From: Pseudoalteromonas carrageenovora IAM 12662
GTDB taxonomy: Bacteria > Pseudomonadota > Gammaproteobacteria > Enterobacterales > Alteromonadaceae
Assembly (NCBI RefSeq): GCF_900239935.1
Contig: NZ_LT965928.1
Location: forward strand, 124,001 to 188,000
DNA length: 64,000 nucleotides
Direction: 5' to 3'
The notes under the pieces were generated by a model, which worked only from the letters and a program-made list of their open reading frames with translations, ran no database searches and was not told the DNA's origin. Position numbers and translations under genes: made by a program. Below, in pieces: positions 1-8,037 of the stretch. The first letter of the stretch is position 1, and every line of letters starts with the position of its first letter.

Positions 1-1
1 A

Positions 2-835
2 ATGGCTACCAAAGGCATTAAAGTTACTGAACGAAAAGATGACTTTTTAATAAGTGTTGCCGCAGGCGAAAATTGGCACGCATTAGTAAGTTATTTGCTT
101 GATAGAGACATCCCAGGGCTTGAAAACCTAGCACTTATACCAGGTACTGTTGGCGCATCACCTGTACAAAATATTGGTGCTTATGGTGTTGAAATTGCAA
201 AGTTTGTAGAGTCGGTAGAGTACTTTGATATAACCACTAAGGCTATGCACACACTTAATAATGAACAATGTGAATTTGCCTACAGAGACTCCATATTTAA
301 GCATTCACTTAAAAATAAAGCGGTGATCACTCGCGTTTATTTGGCATTGCCTAAAAAGTGGCAACCCGTATTAAGTTATGGACCATTACAGCACCTTAGT
401 CGTGTTACGCCAACGGCTGTGTTTGAGCAAGTTATACAAACGCGTAATAGTAAATTACCTAACCCATATACATTGCCTAATGCTGGGAGCTTTTTTAAAA
501 ATCCTATTATCACCAATCAGCACTTAGCTGAGCTATTAACGCAATTTGCGGATTTACCTCATTATGAATATGGACAAAGCCACCATAAAGTGGCGGCTGG
601 CTGGCTAATTGATCAAGTAGGTTTAAAAGGGCATAGAGTCGCGGGTATTGAAGTGCATATGCAGCAGGCCTTGGTATTAGTTAATCATGGAAATAGTGAA
701 GGAAGCGACCTCATAACGATGATTAAACATATTCAGCAAGCGGTAAATGCCCGTTATAACATTATGCTAGAGCATGAAGTGCGTTTAATTGATACACACA
801 GCGAATGCCATATTAAAATGGAGCCCATACTATGA
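2..835 (+). CDS. murB: UDP-N-acetylenolpyruvoylglucosamine reductase MurB, 5' truncated by window edge
   Basis: Flavoenzyme that reduces UDP-GlcNAc-enolpyruvate to UDP-MurNAc with NADPH in cytoplasmic peptidoglycan precursor synthesis. The visible 277 residues match the E. coli protein (about 340 aa) from roughly residue 65 onward. Visible motifs include AGENWH, PGLENLALIPG, QNIGAYGVE, YRDSIFK, the NAGSFFKNP segment holding the proton-donor serine, and EHEVRLI near the end. The ATG at base 2 is internal; the N-terminal FAD-binding part lies upstream of the window. The stop overlaps the birA start as ATGA, indicating translational coupling. Very sure of identity. Confidence 0.95.
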   Translation: MATKGIKVTERKDDFLISVAAGENWHALVSYLLDRDIPGLENLALIPGTVGASPVQNIGAYGVEIAKFVESVEYFDITTKAMHTLNNEQCEFAYRDSIFKHSLKNKAVITRVYLALPKKWQPVLSYGPLQHLSRVTPTAVFEQVIQTRNSKLPNPYTLPNAGSFFKNPIITNQHLAELLTQFADLPHYEYGQSHHKVAAGWLIDQVGLKGHRVAGIEVHMQQALVLVNHGNSEGSDLITMIKHIQQAVNARYNIMLEHEVRLIDTHSECHIKMEPIL

Positions 836-1824
836 AAGCGCCAGATGGAAACAAGCTCGCTATTTTAAATGCACTCAACCTAGGTGGTTTTGTATCTGGG
901 CAAGCGCTAGGTGAAGAGCTTGGAATTAGTCGAGCTGCGGTTAGTAAACATATTAAAATGTTACAAGAAATGGGTTTGGACATTTTTAAAGTAACCGGCA
1001 AAGGCTATTGCTTGAATAGCCAAGTAGGCCTTTTAAATAAAACACAAATTGATCAGCATTACAAAGCACTAGGTGCGAGCACGGCCAATGTTGAAGTGCA
1101 CCCTATTATCGATTCGACCAATAGCGAGCTTATGCGCCGCTTACAAAGTAAAGCGGAGCTTGAATCGGGCAAGGTCATTGTGGCTGAAATGCAGCAGGCA
1201 GGGCGTGGCCGACGTGGCCGTGTTTGGCAATCGCCATTCGGTGCTAATTTGTATTACAGTTACTTTTGGCGTTTAGATGACGGGCTTCAAGCTGCTATGG
1301 GTGTATCAATTGCGGTAGGTCTTGCTGTTTATGATGCAATTAAAGCGTTATACCAAATTGACGTAGAGCTGAAATGGCCAAACGATATATATATAAATAA
1401 GCAAAAGCTTGCTGGCGTATTAGTTGAGCTAGACGGGCAACCACAAGGACCTTGCCAGCTAGTTATAGGTATAGGCATAAACCTACAAATGCCTGAAAGC
1501 TTTAGCCAACATATAGATCAGGCATGGACAGATTTAAATCAGCACACTCAACAGCTATATAAAAATGAGCTGGTGGCTTCACTAACGTATTATTTAGAAA
1601 AGCGTTTATTACAGTACAGCCAAAGTGGTTTACAAGAAATGTACGAACAATGGAATGCGTTAAATGCTTTTGCAGGAGAGCAGATAGAGCTCAACACAGG
1701 TCATAGAAGTTGGCGTGGTATCTGTGAAGGCATAGACCCACAAGGTGGTATTCGTATTCGCCAAGACGGCGAAGTAAAAAGTTACTACGGCGGAGAAGTT
1801 TCGCTAAGAAAGGCACAACCATGA
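832..1824 (+). CDS. birA: Bifunctional biotin--[acetyl-CoA-carboxylase] ligase / biotin operon repressor BirA
   Basis: Attaches biotin to the carboxylase carrier protein through biotinyl-AMP and, when dimeric, represses biotin genes. At 330 aa it is close to the E. coli length. It has a winged helix-turn-helix at about 20-60 (EELGISRAAVSKHI), so it is the repressor-type form. The adenylate-binding loop GRGRRGR is at 124-130, KWPNDI at 181-186, and an SH3-like C-terminal domain follows. It overlaps murB upstream and coaX downstream by ATGA junctions, so murB-birA-coaX probably form one transcript. No biotin operator is visible here; targets would be elsewhere. Confidence 0.95.
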   Translation: MKAPDGNKLAILNALNLGGFVSGQALGEELGISRAAVSKHIKMLQEMGLDIFKVTGKGYCLNSQVGLLNKTQIDQHYKALGASTANVEVHPIIDSTNSELMRRLQSKAELESGKVIVAEMQQAGRGRRGRVWQSPFGANLYYSYFWRLDDGLQAAMGVSIAVGLAVYDAIKALYQIDVELKWPNDIYINKQKLAGVLVELDGQPQGPCQLVIGIGINLQMPESFSQHIDQAWTDLNQHTQQLYKNELVASLTYYLEKRLLQYSQSGLQEMYEQWNALNAFAGEQIELNTGHRSWRGICEGIDPQGGIRIRQDGEVKSYYGGEVSLRKAQP

Positions 1825-2540
1825 GATTACTCATCGACGTAGGCAATACGTCATTAAAAGCAGTGCTTTGGCAAAACCAGGAAGCACAGCCTGCAAATAT
1901 AAACAATTTACCTTGGCAGCACATAACTGAAGTTGTTTATGCCTGCGTAGGCAAAAGCGAATTAATGGCAGAGTTACTTGCACAAGCAAGCACACACGGC
2001 GTTCCTAGTTTTGAAGCCAACGTAACAAAACAATTAGGCAAGCTTAGCTGTGCATACGATCAAGTTGGCAATTTAGGTATAGATAGATGGCTTGCACTTA
2101 TAGCAGGCTTTACACTTTACCCAGATACGCCGTGCATTATTGTTGATGCAGGTACCGCCACCACTATTGATGTGCTTGCTGATAATGGTGTTCACTTAGG
2201 CGGGTGGATTTTACCGGGCCTTGATTTGATGACCACCTCTTTAACGCAAAATACTCAACGCGTATTTGATGATGGCACTACACCATTTGAAGATAAGCTA
2301 GGGAAAAACACTCCTAACGGATTAAAAAATGGCGCTTTAGTAGCAACAATTGGAGCAATAGAGCGAGCAAAGCATCATTTGGTACAGAATAATTGCTCCC
2401 AAATACCTAAAATAATCTTTGCTGGTGGTTATGGCGCGTTATTACAGCAACAATTTACGGGAAGTATTTTTGATTCACTACTTGTTATGAAAGGCTTAAA
2501 TTATTGGCGCGACCTGAGTAAAAACGTCCAAAAAGTATAA
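1821..2540 (+). CDS. coaX: Type III pantothenate kinase CoaX
   Basis: Phosphorylates pantothenate in the first step of coenzyme A synthesis. The 239-aa protein has the ASKHA-fold signatures of the type III enzyme: DVGNT at 6-10 (phosphate loop), a GIDRW segment and DAGTATTID, followed by a C-terminal FAGGYG motif. Many enterics carry unrelated CoaA at this place next to the tRNA-tuf operon; here the slot is filled by CoaX. It is translationally coupled to birA (ATGA). No terminator is evident between its stop and the tRNA promoter at 2608. Confidence 0.93.
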   Translation: MRLLIDVGNTSLKAVLWQNQEAQPANINNLPWQHITEVVYACVGKSELMAELLAQASTHGVPSFEANVTKQLGKLSCAYDQVGNLGIDRWLALIAGFTLYPDTPCIIVDAGTATTIDVLADNGVHLGGWILPGLDLMTTSLTQNTQRVFDDGTTPFEDKLGKNTPNGLKNGALVATIGAIERAKHHLVQNNCSQIPKIIFAGGYGALLQQQFTGSIFDSLLVMKGLNYWRDLSKNVQKV

Positions 2541-2607
2541 AAAACCACTGTTTTGCATGAATTGTGAGCATTTGAGGTAAAAAATTACATTTTTTTTAAT
2601 TTTATTG

Positions 2608-2636
2608 TTGCATCCCAATAAACCTTACTCTAATAT
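2608..2636 (+). promoter_or_regulatory. Sigma-70 promoter of the tRNA-tuf operon with GC-rich discriminator
   Basis: A TTGCAT -35 box (2608-2613) and a TAATAT -10 box (2631-2636) are separated by exactly 17 bases and preceded by a T/A-rich stretch resembling an UP element. The bases after the -10 (CTCGCCCC) form a GC-rich discriminator, the known hallmark of stringently controlled stable-RNA promoters. The start would be near 2643, about 15 bases before the first tRNA. The stringent response is an inference from the discriminator. Confidence 0.75.
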
Positions 2637-2657
2637 CTCGCCCCGTACTAAAGCAGT

Positions 2658-2733
<76 letters not shown>

Positions 2734-2773
2734 CTTTCCTTTTACCGGAAGTGAATTAGTAGAGAATTATCGT

Positions 2774-2858
2774 GGAGGGGTTCCCGAGCGGCCAAAGGGA
2801 TCAGACTGTAAATCTGACGGCTCAGCCTTCGCTGGTTCGAATCCAGCTCCCTCCACCA
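2774..2858 (+). tRNA. tyrU: tRNA-Tyr (anticodon GTA)
   Basis: An 85-nt class II tRNA with a long variable arm. The acceptor arm GGAGGGG pairs with TCCCTCC (one G-U), anticodon stem-loop CAGACTGTAAATCTG gives GTA, and CCA is encoded at 2856-2858. It lies 40 nt after tRNA-Thr in the same transcript. Confidence 0.97.
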
Positions 2859-2902
2859 CTTTATTCTTGACGGTTAGAGGTAGTTTAAGAACAGATTTTT
2901 AT

Positions 2903-2977
<75 letters not shown>

Positions 2978-2988
2978 GTTCTTGTGTT

Positions 2989-3064
2989 GCTGATATAGCT
3001 CAGTTGGTAGAGCGCACCCTTGGTAAGGGTGAGGTCGGCAGTTCGACTCTGCCTATCAGCACCA
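2989..3064 (+). tRNA. thrT: tRNA-Thr (anticodon GGT)
   Basis: A 76-nt tRNA with acceptor arm GCTGATA paired with TATCAGC. Anticodon stem CACCC/GGGTG carries loop TTGGTAA, giving GGT. CCA is encoded at 3062-3064. It is only 11 nt after tRNA-Gly and 128 nt before tuf, so it is expected to be processed from the tRNA-tuf primary transcript. Confidence 0.97.
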
Positions 3065-3192
3065 GTCCTAAGAATCTCCTTGATTACTTCCTTTATCTGT
3101 CAGAAAATACTATTTGAAAAAATTTACTTAATCTACCTTTGGTGGATTATTTTCATATGTAATTTAGATACACAAAACTGATAGGTTCCGTC

Positions 3193-4377
3193 ATGGCAAA
3201 AGAAAAGTTTGAACGCGTAAAACCGCACGTAAACGTTGGTACAATCGGCCACGTTGACCACGGTAAAACTACACTAACTGCAGCAATCACTAACGTACTT
3301 GCAAAAGTATACGGCGGTGTTGCTAAAGATTTCGCATCAATCGATAACGCTCCAGAAGAGCGCGAGCGTGGTATCACAATCTCAACTTCTCACGTTGAGT
3401 ACGATACGCCAACTCGTCACTACGCACACGTAGATTGTCCTGGTCACGCCGATTATGTTAAAAACATGATCACTGGTGCTGCTCAAATGGACGGCGCTAT
3501 CTTAGTAGTAGCTGCGACTGACGGCCCTATGCCACAAACTCGTGAGCACATCCTACTTTCTCGCCAAGTTGGCGTACCTTACATCATCGTATTCATGAAC
3601 AAATGTGACATGGTTGATGACGAAGAGCTACTTGAGCTAGTAGAAATGGAAGTTCGTGAACTTCTTTCTGAGTACGACTTCCCAGGTGATGATTTACCAC
3701 TAATTCAAGGTTCTGCACTTAAAGCACTTGAAGGCGAAGAGCAATGGGAAGCTAAAATCGTAGAGCTTGCAGAAGCACTAGATTCTTACATTCCAGAGCC
3801 AGAGCGTGACATCGATAAGCCATTCATCATGCCTATCGAAGATGTTTTCTCAATTCAAGGTCGTGGTACAGTTGTAACTGGCCGTGTTGAAGCGGGTATC
3901 ATCAACGTGAATGACGAAGTTGAAATCGTTGGTATCAAAGAGACTACTAAGTCTACTTGTACTGGTGTTGAAATGTTCCGTAAGCTTCTTGATGAAGGTC
4001 GTGCTGGTGAGAACATTGGTGCACTTCTACGTGGTACTAAGCGTGAAGACGTTGAACGTGGTCAAGTACTAGCTAAGCCTGGTTCAATCAAGCCACACAC
4101 TACATTCACTTCAGAAGTATACGTACTTTCTAAAGATGAAGGTGGTCGTCATACTCCATTCTTCAAAGGTTACCGTCCACAGTTCTACTTCCGTACAACT
4201 GACGTAACAGGTGACGTACAGTTACCAGATGGCGTAGAAATGGTAATGCCTGGTGATAACGTTAAGATGACAGTAACTCTAATCGCGCCAATCGCGATGG
4301 ATGAAGGTCTTCGTTTCGCTATCCGTGAAGGTGGCCGTACTGTAGGTGCTGGTGTTGTAGCAACTATCGTAGAGTAA
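3193..4377 (+). CDS. tuf: Elongation factor Tu
   Basis: GTPase that delivers aminoacyl-tRNA to the ribosome. At 394 aa it has the full family length. GTP-binding motifs are visible: GHVDHGKT (G1), DCPGHADY (G3), NKCDMVD (G4) and GSALK (G5), followed by two beta-barrel domains. Codon use is strongly biased, as expected for a very highly expressed gene. It sits behind the four tRNAs like enteric tufB and ends at a strong terminator (4405-4434). Whether a second tuf copy exists elsewhere cannot be seen from this window. Confidence 0.98.
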   Translation: MAKEKFERVKPHVNVGTIGHVDHGKTTLTAAITNVLAKVYGGVAKDFASIDNAPEERERGITISTSHVEYDTPTRHYAHVDCPGHADYVKNMITGAAQMDGAILVVAATDGPMPQTREHILLSRQVGVPYIIVFMNKCDMVDDEELLELVEMEVRELLSEYDFPGDDLPLIQGSALKALEGEEQWEAKIVELAEALDSYIPEPERDIDKPFIMPIEDVFSIQGRGTVVTGRVEAGIINVNDEVEIVGIKETTKSTCTGVEMFRKLLDEGRAGENIGALLRGTKREDVERGQVLAKPGSIKPHTTFTSEVYVLSKDEGGRHTPFFKGYRPQFYFRTTDVTGDVQLPDGVEMVMPGDNVKMTVTLIAPIAMDEGLRFAIREGGRTVGAGVVATIVE

Positions 4378-4404
4378 TAGTTAACTTTTAAGTTAATTAA
4401 TACT

Positions 4405-4434
4405 AAAAAACCCGAGCTTAGCCTCGGGTTTTTT
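4405..4434 (+). terminator. Rho-independent terminator of the tRNA-tuf operon
   Basis: The stem CCCGAG/CTCGGG (4411-4416 with 4423-4428) has a 6-nt loop. It is flanked by six A upstream and six T downstream, which extend the stem and provide the U tract. Confidence 0.9.
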
Positions 4435-4458
4435 AATGTCTGAAGAAAAGCGTTTAGT

Positions 4459-4490
4459 TTTCAGCTATCAACTATCAGCTTTCAGTAGCT
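4459..4490. repeat. Short degenerate tandem repeat (TCAGCTA-like units)
   Basis: Four imperfect 7-9-base units (TCAGCTA, TCAACTA, TCAGCTT, TCAGTAGCT) lie in the gap between tuf and the M19 peptidase gene. The rest of the gap is unremarkable AT-rich DNA. No coding potential or known function is assigned. Confidence 0.4.
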
Positions 4491-4554
4491 CGGAGTTAAA
4501 TTTAAAGGGCTACGTTTGTGTTTAAGTTTAAGTAATTTAAATATAATTAAGGCA

Positions 4555-4581
4555 TAAAAAAGCACGACTTCAAGCCGTGCT
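4555..4581 (-). terminator. Terminator downstream of the M19 dipeptidase gene
   Basis: Read on the minus strand, AGCACGGCT and AGTCGTGCT form a 9-bp stem (one G-U) with a 3-nt loop, followed directly by TTTTTT. It lies 30 bases past the dipeptidase stop. Confidence 0.85.
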
Positions 4582-4610
4582 ATTCATTAAACTCTTTGAC
4601 AACTGACACG

Positions 4611-5807
4611 CTAGTGTTTCTTAGCGTACTTTTCAGCTTGTTTTAACACTCTTAATAAATTGCCACTTAAAATCTTTTTGATATCAGCATCGCTATAATC
4701 TCTATCCATTAAACCTTGAACAAGATTAGGGTAGCTAGACACATCTTTTAAACCAATTGGCAGTGAATCACCCACGCCATCGTAGTCAGAACCAATACCA
4801 ACATAATCAATACCAATTAGCTCAACCACGTGGTCAATATGATCCAGTACCTGTTCAAGACTTGCATATGGGTATGGGTTTTTAGCGCGATACGCAGCAT
4901 CAAAATCTTTACTTAGCTTGGTGCCTTCTTTTTTAGCGGACTCTTTTGAACTTTTTAACTGTTTACCCCAGCTACCTGCTTTTGCGGTAACAAAGCTTGA
5001 GCCAAAGTTAATTTGAATAACACCGCCATTCTTTTTAAGTGCGAGTAGCATATCGTCATTCATATTTCGCTCAAAACCTGGCGTGTACTTACGCAGCGAT
5101 GAATGCGAGGCAATTACCGGCGTTTTAGAGAGCTCCATTACTTGATAAAACGCATCATCTGAAATATGAGATACATCGACTAACATACCTACATTGTTCA
5201 TTTCAGTGATAAGCTTTTTACCAAATGGGCTTAAACCTTTCCATTTACGGCGTATATCGTAAGAAGAGTCAGAAATATGATTGCTTTGCGAGTGAGCTAG
5301 CGTGATGTAGCGAATACCACGGTCATAAAAGTGCTGAAGGTTTTTCATATCGCCTTCAATTGGTGAACCGTTTTCCATACCCATCGCAATAGACAGCTTG
5401 CCCTGTTTAAACTGCTCTTCAATATCAGCGCTTGAGGTTGCAATTGCAAACTTATCTGGGGCGCGCTGAGCGATGGCTTCCATACTATCAATCATTTTAT
5501 TGGCTAACTGGTAACTTTTACCTTTGCCTTCAAACTCTAAATGCGCAGGAATATAAATCGACATAAATGGGGCGTTTAAACCGCCTTTAACAGCACGAGG
5601 GTAGTCAAAGTCGCCATCAGCTGTGGCTTTAGTTACATCAACCCAGCCTTCGTGTATACGATAAGGCACATCAATGTGGGTATCTATTAAAATAGTGTCT
5701 TTGGCAAGTTTAACTGCTTTGTCTGACGGGCTTTTTACTTGCTCTGCAAAGGCTTGAGGTGTTAATGCTAGTGATATGGCTACCACTAGAGTGCTGAGTT
5801 TTATCAT
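4611..5807 (-). CDS. Secreted membrane dipeptidase, peptidase family M19
   Basis: Zinc dipeptidase of the renal-dipeptidase family, predicted to hydrolyse dipeptides outside the inner membrane. It has the HxD zinc motif (DTHIDVPYR) near the mature N-terminus, further metal-binding histidines in LAHSQSNH and ASHSSL, and a GSDYDG segment near the end. I use the second in-frame ATG (5807) because it gives a clean signal peptide (MIKLSTLV to AFA) and has an AAGAG stretch in front. The alternative ATG at 5834 adds nine polar residues and has no visible ribosome site. Single-gene unit ending at the terminator at 4555-4581. Confidence 0.88.
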   Translation of the reverse strand: MIKLSTLVVAISLALTPQAFAEQVKSPSDKAVKLAKDTILIDTHIDVPYRIHEGWVDVTKATADGDFDYPRAVKGGLNAPFMSIYIPAHLEFEGKGKSYQLANKMIDSMEAIAQRAPDKFAIATSSADIEEQFKQGKLSIAMGMENGSPIEGDMKNLQHFYDRGIRYITLAHSQSNHISDSSYDIRRKWKGLSPFGKKLITEMNNVGMLVDVSHISDDAFYQVMELSKTPVIASHSSLRKYTPGFERNMNDDMLLALKKNGGVIQINFGSSFVTAKAGSWGKQLKSSKESAKKEGTKLSKDFDAAYRAKNPYPYASLEQVLDHIDHVVELIGIDYVGIGSDYDGVGDSLPIGLKDVSSYPNLVQGLMDRDYSDADIKKILSGNLLRVLKQAEKYAKKH

Positions 5808-5871
5808 GTTTTGGCTCTTTGGGTAAAAAGCCATTGTGTACGTTCAGTTCAAAAGTTACAAGTGTTACGCT

Positions 5872-6126
5872 TTAATCAAATGACTGCGCTTGATGCTCTT
5901 CACTTTGTAGCGCTTTAAATTCGCCTTTTGAAATTATAGTTACTGACTCATGTAGCTCAGAAAAAAATACCATCGCTTCGCCGCTTTTAAGTTGTTGGTT
6001 AACCTGAGCGACTTTGCTTTCAATCGTTATTTCTTGCTCACCGTAATCAGTGCCTTCGCGCAGCACATAACTTTCAATTAAATTATAAAGAGTGTCTTTA
6101 TCGAGTTGTTCAAAAGGGATAATCAT
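5872..6126 (-). CDS. yheU: YheU family protein (UPF0270)
   Basis: Small 84-aa cytoplasmic protein of unknown function. Its N-terminal half matches recalled E. coli YheU closely ([23 protein letters not shown], a KVAQV-like segment, FSELHE). The start codon shares one base with the yheT stop (TAATG), so the two are translationally coupled, as in enterics. No catalytic residue pattern is apparent. Confidence 0.88.
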   Translation of the reverse strand: MIIPFEQLDKDTLYNLIESYVLREGTDYGEQEITIESKVAQVNQQLKSGEAMVFFSELHESVTIISKGEFKALQSEEHQAQSFD

Positions 6127-7115
6127 TACTGCTTGTTACTCGCTTTATTTAATATGTGTTGGCCAAAATAATACGGCACGGCTTTCTCTAACCAAAATAT
6201 AGGTTTAAAAGGGTTGTTACCGCTAATAAAACCTACGTGGCCGCCTTTCTCTGAGACGCACAGCGTAACATGCTTACTTACATCTTGCCTACTCGGTACG
6301 GCCTTAATAGAGAGCATTGGGTCGTCTTTAGCGTGAATAATAAGCGTAGGAATAGCGATGTCTTTTAAGTACGGCATAGCGCTGGCTTTACGGTAGTAAT
6401 CGTGTGCGTTTTCAAAGCCATGTAATGGTGCCGTTAGCTGGTTATCAAACTCTAATAAATCGTCAATTTCCATTAGTTGGTCGGTAGTAATCGGTATTTG
6501 CTGCTTTATTTGCGGCAATTTGCGTTGCATTGACTTTTTCATTCTATCGAGCAGATATTTTTGGTAAATTTTACCTAAGCTTTTACGAATAACATCGCTT
6601 GATGACGATAAGTCATAAGGTGCCGATACTACCGCTGCTGCACTTAATGGGCATGTTTCGCGTTCTTCACCTAAGTATTTAGCCAGCACATTGCCACCTA
6701 GCGAAAACCCTACGGCCATAATTGGGCGAGTTGGAAATTGTTGGCGTAAATGGTCAATAAAAAAAGCTAAATCTGCTGTATCACCACTGTGATATGCGCG
6801 CGGAAGGCGATTTACTTCAGTTGAGCAGTTTCTAAAGTGCATAAGCACTACTGCATAACCTTGTTTTTTTAAGGCCTTCATCATGCCTTTGGCATAAAAG
6901 CTATTTATGTTGCCTTCAAGACCATGTAAAACAACGGCAAGTGGAGCTGTTTCGTTATGTGGAAGCGACCAAGCAAGCTCGATAAAGTCACCATCAGGTG
7001 TATCAAGCTGCTCAAGTTCGTAGCGAGTATGGTGAAATGGGCGGAAAAAACGCGGCATTATGGTCTGAACGTGACGATTGGTCATCCACCATGCTGGTTT
7101 GAACTGAGAGATCAT
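6126..7115 (-). CDS. yheT: YheT-type alpha/beta hydrolase
   Basis: Predicted serine esterase/hydrolase of the YheT (UPF0017) group; the physiological substrate is unknown. Visible features: VVLHGLEG oxyanion region, nucleophile elbow GFSLGG with the serine, a HAKDDP motif for the acid, and GGHVGF for the catalytic histidine. An upstream in-frame GTG at 7130 would add five residues. I prefer the ATG at 7115, though neither start has a convincing ribosome site. yheU follows with a TAATG overlap. Confidence 0.88.
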   Translation of the reverse strand: MISQFKPAWWMTNRHVQTIMPRFFRPFHHTRYELEQLDTPDGDFIELAWSLPHNETAPLAVVLHGLEGNINSFYAKGMMKALKKQGYAVVLMHFRNCSTEVNRLPRAYHSGDTADLAFFIDHLRQQFPTRPIMAVGFSLGGNVLAKYLGEERETCPLSAAAVVSAPYDLSSSSDVIRKSLGKIYQKYLLDRMKKSMQRKLPQIKQQIPITTDQLMEIDDLLEFDNQLTAPLHGFENAHDYYRKASAMPYLKDIAIPTLIIHAKDDPMLSIKAVPSRQDVSKHVTLCVSEKGGHVGFISGNNPFKPIFWLEKAVPYYFGQHILNKASNKQ

Positions 7116-7175
7116 GTTTGTACTACGCACTTTGTATTAAACGAAAAGCTAGTGTATCAAATTTTTCGCTTTATA

Positions 7176-7215
7176 AAATAAAAAGCGCCTAATCAGTAAC
7201 CTGAGTAGGCGCTTT
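7176..7215 (-). terminator. Terminator between the small membrane-protein gene and yheT
   Basis: On the minus strand AAAGCGCCTA pairs with TAGGCGCTTT, an inner TCAG/CTGA extends the stem past one mismatch, the loop is 4 nt, and TTTTTATTTT follows. It begins 12 bases past the stop of the 48-aa gene, making that gene a single-gene transcript. Confidence 0.85.
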
Positions 7216-7226
7216 GTGCGTCGTGC

Positions 7227-7373
7227 TTAATGATGCTCGGGAACTTCAGCCTCGCTAATCTTTTTAATAAAGTAAAAAGCGTAAAATAGGCAAAGAGAAA
7301 TCACTACGCCTAAAATCCCAAAAGACATAAATAAAACAGGGTCGCTAAAAAAGTCTCTAAAGAATACGTTCAT
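7227..7373 (-). CDS. 48-aa single-span membrane protein under a predicted FNR promoter
   Basis: A real small gene that standard length cut-offs can miss. It has a GGAG ribosome site 7 bases before the ATG and its own terminator. The protein starts MNVFFRDFFSDPVLFM, has one hydrophobic span of about 20 residues (SFGILGVVISLCLFYAFYF), then a charged tail KKISEAEVPEHH. It resembles, from memory, short DUF3149-type membrane proteins; function unknown. The promoter carries two FNR-like sites at -41.5 and -91.5, so expression is predicted to rise when oxygen falls. It could be a small accessory subunit, but nothing shows a partner. Confidence 0.8.
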   Translation of the reverse strand: MNVFFRDFFSDPVLFMSFGILGVVISLCLFYAFYFIKKISEAEVPEHH

Positions 7374-7396
7374 GATTAATCTCCTCGTTCAGTTGA

Positions 7397-7445
7397 TGGG
7401 TTAATCATAGGGCGAGTTTGCAAGGCGTAACATGATCGAGATCAA
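7397..7445 (-). promoter_or_regulatory. Predicted class II FNR-dependent promoter of the 48-aa gene
   Basis: Minus strand. The FNR/Anr-type site TTGATCTCGATCAT occupies 7432-7445 (9 of 10 conserved bases of TTGAT-N4-ATCAA). A TATGAT -10 box lies at 7409-7404. With the start at 7397 the -10 falls at -12 to -7 and the site centre at -41.5, the canonical class II spacing. There is no good -35 box, as expected for an activated promoter. Confidence 0.7.
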
Positions 7446-7481
7446 ATAATTTTCCTAAGTGGAAAAAGTAACCAAGTAAAG

Positions 7482-7495
7482 TTGATGTAGATCAT
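7482..7495 (-). promoter_or_regulatory. Second FNR-like site, exactly 50 bp upstream of the first
   Basis: TTGATGTAGATCAT on the plus strand matches 9 of 10 conserved FNR bases. Its centre is -91.5 from the predicted start of the 48-aa gene, in phase with the -41.5 site. The rest of the 241-base gap holds nothing else I can support. Confidence 0.6.
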
Positions 7496-7614
7496 GTTTT
7501 AGGGGCTAGTTAGTTACTGCAGCACCTATAGGCTTTTTATAATCAATCGGCTTAAAAATCTTTTATACAAAGAGAAAAGAATGAGCATTAGAAGAGAGTA
7601 TAAAAACTGACCGC

Positions 7615-8037
7615 CTAAGTGGCTTTCACATACAGCTCAATATTATTTGGCTTCACGACCTCTAAAAATTCAAATTTATTCGCTGTATCAATCAGTATTT
7701 GCTGCTGCTGTTTTTCAAGCTTTAACTCTGCGCTTAATAACTCTTCACGTATTTTTGTGTAGTCAGCAATCGTCTCCTGATTTGCTTTTAAATAGCTACG
7801 CGCAGAGCGCAGTGGATTAAGTGCTTGCGTATCAAATTCGTCAATCGACTCTATTAAAGTACTGAGCTGCTCGGCAGTGATACTTAGTTTAAGTGAGTCT
7901 AAATACAGTAATAATAAACACAGATTAACGTTTTTACCTTGCTGGTTTTGTAGTGCCAGCAAGGTTTGTTGTTGCCCAGGCTTTGCGTACAAGGTGCACG
8001 CAAATTGCCAAAAACGGTCGCTATTGAGCAAGTTCAT
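7615..8037 (-). CDS. TIGR02444 family conserved protein
   Basis: A 140-aa cytoplasmic protein resembling the conserved hypothetical family TIGR02444, recognised from memory by its N-terminal FWQFACTLYA... and LCLLLLYLD segments. Function unknown; the middle is helical with a Q-rich stretch (KQQQQI). The start is ATG 8037, preceded by AGG; longer in-frame starts run deep into yheS in another frame and are rejected. It overlaps the yheS 3' end by 17 bases, so the two are likely co-transcribed and coupled. Confidence 0.75.
   Translation of the reverse strand: MNLLNSDRFWQFACTLYAKPGQQQTLLALQNQQGKNVNLCLLLLYLDSLKLSITAEQLSTLIESIDEFDTQALNPLRSARSYLKANQETIADYTKIREELLSAELKLEKQQQQILIDTANKFEFLEVVKPNNIELYVKAT

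Noticed and set aside
1691..1924. Minus-strand open frames opposite birA, coaX and many other genes
   Set aside because: They lie antisense to well-supported genes, have no ribosome sites or recognisable sequence, and are expected by chance.
4459..4490. CRISPR-like interpretation of the short repeats
   Set aside because: Units are 7-9 bases, imperfect and adjacent, with no spacers of even length and no cas genes in the window.
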